Source of the DNA: Davidsoniella eucalypti
Taxonomy: Eukaryota > Ascomycota > Sordariomycetes > Microascales > Ceratocystidaceae
NCBI GenBank assembly: GCA_004009845.1
Contig: RMBW01000007.1
Coordinates: forward strand, 186,001 to 250,000
Length of the DNA stretch: 64,000 nucleotides
Direction: 5' to 3'
Positions 59,353 through 64,000 of the stretch are shown here, in pieces. Position 1 is the first letter of the stretch; every line of letters starts with the position of its first letter. The translations under genes were made by a program, and so were the position numbers. The notes under the pieces are model-generated. The model had not been told where the DNA came from and did not search any database. It saw nothing but the letters and a program-made list of their open reading frames with translations.

Positions 59353-60711
59353 GGTGTGTAGTACTGGTAGATTGGTTGCTAGAAGATGTTTGGGCAGTTT
59401 CTTCAGCAACAATTGATGCTAAAAGGTGATGCAAAGCTCTTCAAGGCAATGTTATGTAGATGCTAGAAGATATTGCAAAACTCTCTTGAGCAGCAAGAGT
59501 TGCTAGAAGACACTGTTACAACCCTCCAAAGCAATGATGCTGAGAGAAAGAGGACATTAGAAATTCAAGTATTATCTACTAACCGATATATAGTATAAGA
59601 GATTTACGAATTAAGAAAAGATTATATAAGTCCAGAACTTAAATAACCCATGTCTTGTTTTCTCATCGGGGCCCTTGCCTGTCTCCACTATTAAATACAT
59701 CTACTAATAGACTGATCAGTTTCATCTATGATGCCTTATTTAACTATGGGATGGTATGGTGCTGATTAAAGGGATATTTATTTATTTATCAAAGATTAAG
59801 CGGATATGATGTCAGTTGTCCGTCAGAGCTTTAGGGTTAAAAGCTGAAATTTGCGCTTTTTGTGACTTTATGATAACTGACAATCGCACTAATTCAAGGA
59901 AACTCCATCTTTGATGCATTCCCCAGTTTATGTTTCGCCAGGGTTGAGGAGTGTGACATCGGCAAAGGCATTGTATCCAACAATCGAAATTTTGTATTAG
60001 CTGGGTTACTTATGTTCTAGATCTTGCTGGGGCTAAATTTATCTTAATATACGGCGCATAAACGTCACCAATTGCACTAAGAAGGGTGGGCTTTGGCACA
60101 ATATATAGACCATATAGAGAGGCATATTATCGCAATGATAACTTGTGATTGAGTTATATTGTGATTGCGATTCTTACCTGATAATTAGTAACATGATAGG
60201 TGAATTCATACCATGGTTTCTTGTCTATAAATCAGATAGACGTGTGATATCGTTAATCTAAAATCTAGTGTTGGCATGGATGACATGATATCTAAATATA
60301 GATGCAATAGTACGTATGGAGACGATATCAGTACCTTTATAGATTAGATCAATCAATATCTACTAAAAGCGTCTTCTATGCTAACTGTGATGATCTTGTT
60401 TAATAATAAATTTGAAAATATGTTTGAATTATACACATTTTGGTACGAGCAAAGGAAAGCTTTGGATGCAAGGAATGTTGAGCTTAGTCAATATATCAGC
60501 CAGACTTGGCCCGGGCAATGCTCTACTTGGAAGGGATTAATGTTGTTATATTTCACACCATAATCTAACTTTACTCATTTGATAAGACATATGTGATTCA
60601 GATGATTTGATTTGATTATATTTAACGTCTACCTAAATCACTAAGATCATATCAATATAGCAAAAAAATCAAACTAAATAAAGCCACAACAAACAGAGGG
60701 AACCGAACAGG
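59353..60711. other. Inverted-repeat arm promoter and AT-rich flank
   Basis: 59,353-60,300 mirrors 50,180-50,980 with small insertions. Beyond it the sequence is AT-rich and unique. A 61-codon open frame at 60,378 is not supported as a gene. Confidence 0.5.
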
Positions 60712-60939
60712 TGTAACTGTGGGTATACAAGGGTTATCACTTAAGTTACTAATAGCATATGCTGATTCTTAACGTGTGTAGTGATGATGATAGTGATTGT
60801 TGTTGTTTATTGTGATCTAGTGAGGGTAACGGTGCCTGCGCACCGTTGCCTAAATACCTTATACCCCGCCCGTACGTGGTCATGTGACCGTGACCCACAT
60901 ACGGTGGCAATACCGCATTGTGGTATACCGACAGTAACA
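60712..60939. mobile_element. 228-bp element with 17-bp terminal inverted repeats (MITE or solo LTR)
   Basis: Left end TGTAACTGTGGGTATAC and right end, read in reverse, TGTTACTGTCGGTATAC match at 15 of 17 positions. TG...CA ends would also suit a small LTR. The reverse strand holds TATAAGG and AATAAA-like words as LTRs do. No target-site duplication is obvious and no second copy is in the window. Confidence 0.55.
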
Positions 60940-61396
60940 AACATTAAACCACTCTATTAGAACCTGACATCTCGGATTAAATTTGATCAACTTAAATGAC
61001 AAAAAAGAAAGAAAAAAACAAGGAAAGGGCTAGAAGATATGCTACCATCTAGAGCGAGTAAGCTCAAGCTCTAGCTAGATAGAATCCTTCTACACAAATA
61101 GGGTTGGGAGGAATATTGATATTGAGAGTGAGCAAGCTCAAGCTCTGAATGCCAACATTTTGAACCTGATAACGGGGGAGAGCTTACTCAAGCTCCCATT
61201 CATCGAATTCCTCCTGATACTCCGGATGCTGACAGAGCATCTCAGCCTTTTGGGGAGTGGTCAATATCCAGTCATCCTTGACTGGGTTGAAAGGCTCCTT
61301 GACCGTGCCGCGGAGCCACTCCCGCTTGGCGACCATGTCAACCAGACGGCCAACCATGGCACCCGAGGACGTCTTGGACCATTTGGTCCGATCATC
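60940..61396. other. Intergenic
   Basis: 3' flank of the broken secreted-protein gene. AT-rich, with the phrase GAGCAAGCTCAAGCTCT near 61,132 echoing GAGTAAGCTCAAGCTCT near 61,058. No gene seen. Confidence 0.4.
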
Positions 61397-63187
61397 CTAC
61401 AGCATGTCGAAGAGATCATCTGCAACATCCGAAGGCATATCCTCGGCCTCAAAAGGCAACTCGACGTCATGGGTGACCGTCAAGTCGGAGTCTCGGAACA
61501 GCTTGTGAGCATCCTTTTTACGGAAGGATCTTGAGTGCCAGTGACTAGGGTTGAGGTCAAACCATCTACTCTTGCACTCCGGACCGGATGCTATACAGAA
61601 TTTCAACAGGTCAATCACCTTGGTCGTAGTAGGCTGGGTGAATGACAGCCAAGATAGGTCCATACCGAAGATTCTTGGCTTGAGACCGACAGTCATGACA
61701 CTCTCCAAGTCAAGATCTGCAGAAAGACCAAACTTCCCCCCACCACACAATCCACAAGCATCATCATACGACGCTGCAGCCGTTAGATGGAACTGGGGGA
61801 ACTTCCAGTCCATAGTAGCGGATACAGAGGCATCAATGAATAATGATTCGAACGTCACGTCAGCATGGATTGCATGGTAGACGAACACTTCACCATACAA
61901 ACCACCAGACACTGTGGGCTTGTATAGTGAGAAGATAAGTGCCTTGATATTGGCAACAACACGACTCTTCCAAACGCGTCGCTCAGCGTGGGCTAGAAGA
62001 CGATTCTCATCAGAGACCGCCATCTTGCCTCCAAAGTCTAGGCGAGCGTATGCCTGGATATCGGATACCGTATAGCCAATACTATCACCGAGGGATAGCG
62101 ACACGGAACCAATATCAATATCCGGCACCTGAAAAGACACCGGTGGTAGGGCCAGTAGTTACTGAGAGCCCGTAAGACCCTGGACAGCGTGTCCAGTGAC
62201 ATATAGTCTCAACAACGTCTGGGCAACTACACCCTTGGTAGAGATCTTGAAATCTCCACCATGCCACTTTCCAGCCCGGTAGCTGAAGCCAATGGCTCCA
62301 GACACATCACACGATGAGCACTTAAGGCCCAAATTCAGATGGGAATCACTGTAAGTGATCTCACTGTTGTTCTGGAAGTCAAAGAACATTTACTTTGACT
62401 TTTAAGGCGTATCATCTACTGCGGCGGCCAATTCGATCATTAGAGGGTCAGTGACATTTTGGAAGTCATCTGCGGTGTCAGTCATGACATTCAAATCCTT
62501 AAGATCATTGATTGTCTTGGGTGTGACATCCAACACTATCATGGTATTTCCTCGGGCAGTTATACCCGAGACGCCGAACCATCCATGGTTCTGTGAGTCA
62601 ACAGAACCAATTGGAGTCATCACCATGACGCTGCCCTGAGAGGCGGAACCCAAGGCAGATGCCCACACATCCAGAGCGGTGGTGGCAGCATCAATGGTTG
62701 TGAACTTAATGGCGAGTTCATTAGCTCCATTGAAGCTGATGGCAAGCAGATGCTTAGAAACCTGGTCGAGGTTAATGAGCGGCGTACCGGAGTACACGAG
62801 AAGAGACGCTACGGAGTCTTCAGATCCGTAGGAAAATACGTCCGCAGAGTGGAAATTGAAAGCGTTATTGCCGGTACGGTCATGTAAAGACACGGCATAA
62901 ACGTAAATCACTGTAAAACTGTGGAGCCACTTGCCGCTAGAGAGGCCATGTCGGAGGAGGCGGAGACCGAAGTCTCCCGAGACGAGGAGTTTGAAGCCTT
63001 CCCGGCAAGCACAGGCTCAATCAATGGTTGACACCGGGAGCGCAAAAGGAGTGGAACTCGAGCTCCAAAGCAAAGAGGCTGAAGCCTCGTTGGCCGAGTG
63101 GGTGAAAGCCCAAGTGTAGGTGCCATTTGTGGCAGATGCAACAACTGCCTGGACAAATAGTGACAAGGCAATTGTTGCCACTATCAT
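61397..63187 (-). pseudogene. Broken secreted glycoprotein gene (fungal DUF7029/DUF7223-like)
   Basis: A single long minus-strand frame runs through with several stops. It starts at 63,187 with signal peptide MIVATIALSLFVQAVVASA. At about 63,045 it shifts frame, continues as EPVLAGKASNSSSRETSVSA, and returns to the first frame near 62,912 (IYVYAVSLHDRTGNNAF). It then reads through LAISFNGANELAIKFTTID to stops near 62,402 and 62,390, and resumes at MFFDFQNNSEITYSDSHLNL and CSSCDVSGAIGFSYRAG. A third stop follows at 62,159, and the frame runs on as FQVPDIDIGSVSLSLGDSIG to 61,397. The 'L-C-S-C-x-GSIGF' core is like large secreted fungal proteins of unknown function; I recall the DUF names from memory, so treat them as tentative. 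Sequencing error could explain the paired shifts but hardly all the stops. Confidence 0.6.
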
Positions 63188-63247
63188 AGATCTAAAGTGT
63201 ATTGCAACCGAAACAGAAAGATTGTAGGTGAGGCTACGAATTATTAG

Positions 63248-64000
63248 TAAGTGGGGTGCTATGGATGAAGTATAGTGACAAGGTTCCTGCGTCGCGGAGT
63301 AGGGCATCCGGAACCTTCAAAAAGGCCCCTCCGACTGTGAGTGTGGCTCCCTGAGGTGAGTGCGATGGACTCGGGAGACCAACGATCGAAAAGGTGTGGG
63401 GTCGGTTGCTGGTGAGAACATCCCTCAAGAGGGGAAAAGTCGGGCTCAAGGCCTCACAAAACGGTGCTTCGAAGACGACAAATGTCGAGAAAGAAAACGA
63501 GAATGGACAGCAACATTGGGGATATGTGCTGGTCGCTCTTAAAACCCACGATTCGTCTTTGGACGGAGGGGGAGGTACTCGAACTCAAAGGTACCCCCCC
63601 GAGGGTTGTAGGAGGGAAGGTTGTTTGTGATCCAGATGAGGATGATGCCATCCGTACTATTGAGCCGAACTGACATCTATTCAAGATGTAATCATGGCCC
63701 ATCTTTCCTTTGATCTTTCTCATGTTGGTGGCATGATGAAGTTGGCTTTTTTTCCACACAAAATGCCTTATCCATCACATCTGTTATAATACAACTGGAT
63801 GACTCCACTAGCTGATACGGTATATGCACTTCTTTGATATTACTGGTGTTTTTGTTTTTGGTTCCTTGCTCTGCCGACATTCTAGATCAGGTCATCCATT
63901 CTCAAATACCCGACCAAATAAATATGAATATACACATGTAGTAGTGCTACTAATATTATATATCCATCATACTTACTGCTATTGCCCACGCAGATATCAT
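63248..64000. repeat. Repeat element, copy B (inverse of 54,432-55,140; runs off the window)
   Basis: Reverse-complement copy of the element at 54,432-55,140. The plus strand carries MSRKKTRMDSNIGDMC and ends RTIEPN-stop at 63,673; RASGTFKKAPPT and GTGAGT lie upstream (about 63,300-63,355) as in copy A. Most differences are C/T or G/A. The right end is beyond the window. Confidence 0.7.

Larger units (their letters stand above)
50180..60300. repeat. Large inverted repeat: two ~4-kb arms carrying protease copies 2 and 3
   Basis: Arm 1 (about 50,180-54,060) and arm 2 (about 60,300-56,273) are reverse complements over promoter, all five exons and all four introns. Coding exon 1 encodes the same 70 residues in both, and exon 2 differs at few positions. 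Promoter words such as the segment around 50,380-50,410 recur inverted at about 59,945-59,990. The 2.2-kb spacer between the stop codons holds a different repeat (54,432-55,140). Beyond the stop codons the similarity fades (TAGCGCCTTATT is still shared). Confidence 0.85.

Overview
The window is nuclear DNA of a filamentous ascomycete (Pezizomycotina; a Eurotiomycete is my best guess, not proven). The evidence is short GT-AG introns (mostly 44 to 110 nt), single-copy housekeeping genes closest in form to filamentous fungi, a Zn2Cys6 regulator with a fungal-specific middle domain, and fungal secreted subtilases. All spliced models below were assembled by hand from frame, splice sites and family conservation; exon coordinates are in the evidence text.

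Positions 1-39,200 are mostly core genome. In order: C1-tetrahydrofolate synthase (-, cut by the left edge), eIF3i/TIF34 (+), a class III aminotransferase (+) with a convergent Zn2Cys6 regulator (-), an ISWI-type remodelling ATPase (-), a small protein resembling animal HAPSTR1/TAPR1 (+), a TRAPPC2L/Tca17-like subunit (-), a frame-broken Ser/Pro-rich locus (+), MCM2 (-) sharing a promoter with a UBR7/Mlo2-like protein (+), a MARVEL-type membrane protein (-), an RPEL-repeat protein (+), an ER FKBP with a KDEL tail (+), DNA polymerase kappa (-), and cystathionine gamma-synthase (-). Several have unusual small exons: 21 nt in the C1-THF synthase and a 5-nt coding exon in MCM2.

Positions 39,200-64,000 are accessory and repeat-rich. 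There are decayed retroelement pieces (a gag-like double zinc knuckle and a LINE RNase H tail), a dead fungal kinase-like gene, and three paralogous secreted subtilisin-like proteases of 936, 943 and 943 residues with identical five-exon structure. The second and third lie in opposite orientation as arms of a roughly 4-kb inverted repeat. A different element of at least 0.7 kb sits between the arms and again, inverted, at the right edge. Between the third protease and that edge lie a 228-bp element with terminal inverted repeats and a broken secreted-protein gene.

A dispersed repeat links the two halves. The roughly 235 bp directly before the aminotransferase start codon recur near 30.1 kb inside an element with long inverted ends, and one motif of that repeat recurs at 31.3, 42.25 and 49.88 kb. 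I found no tRNA, rRNA or CRISPR array.
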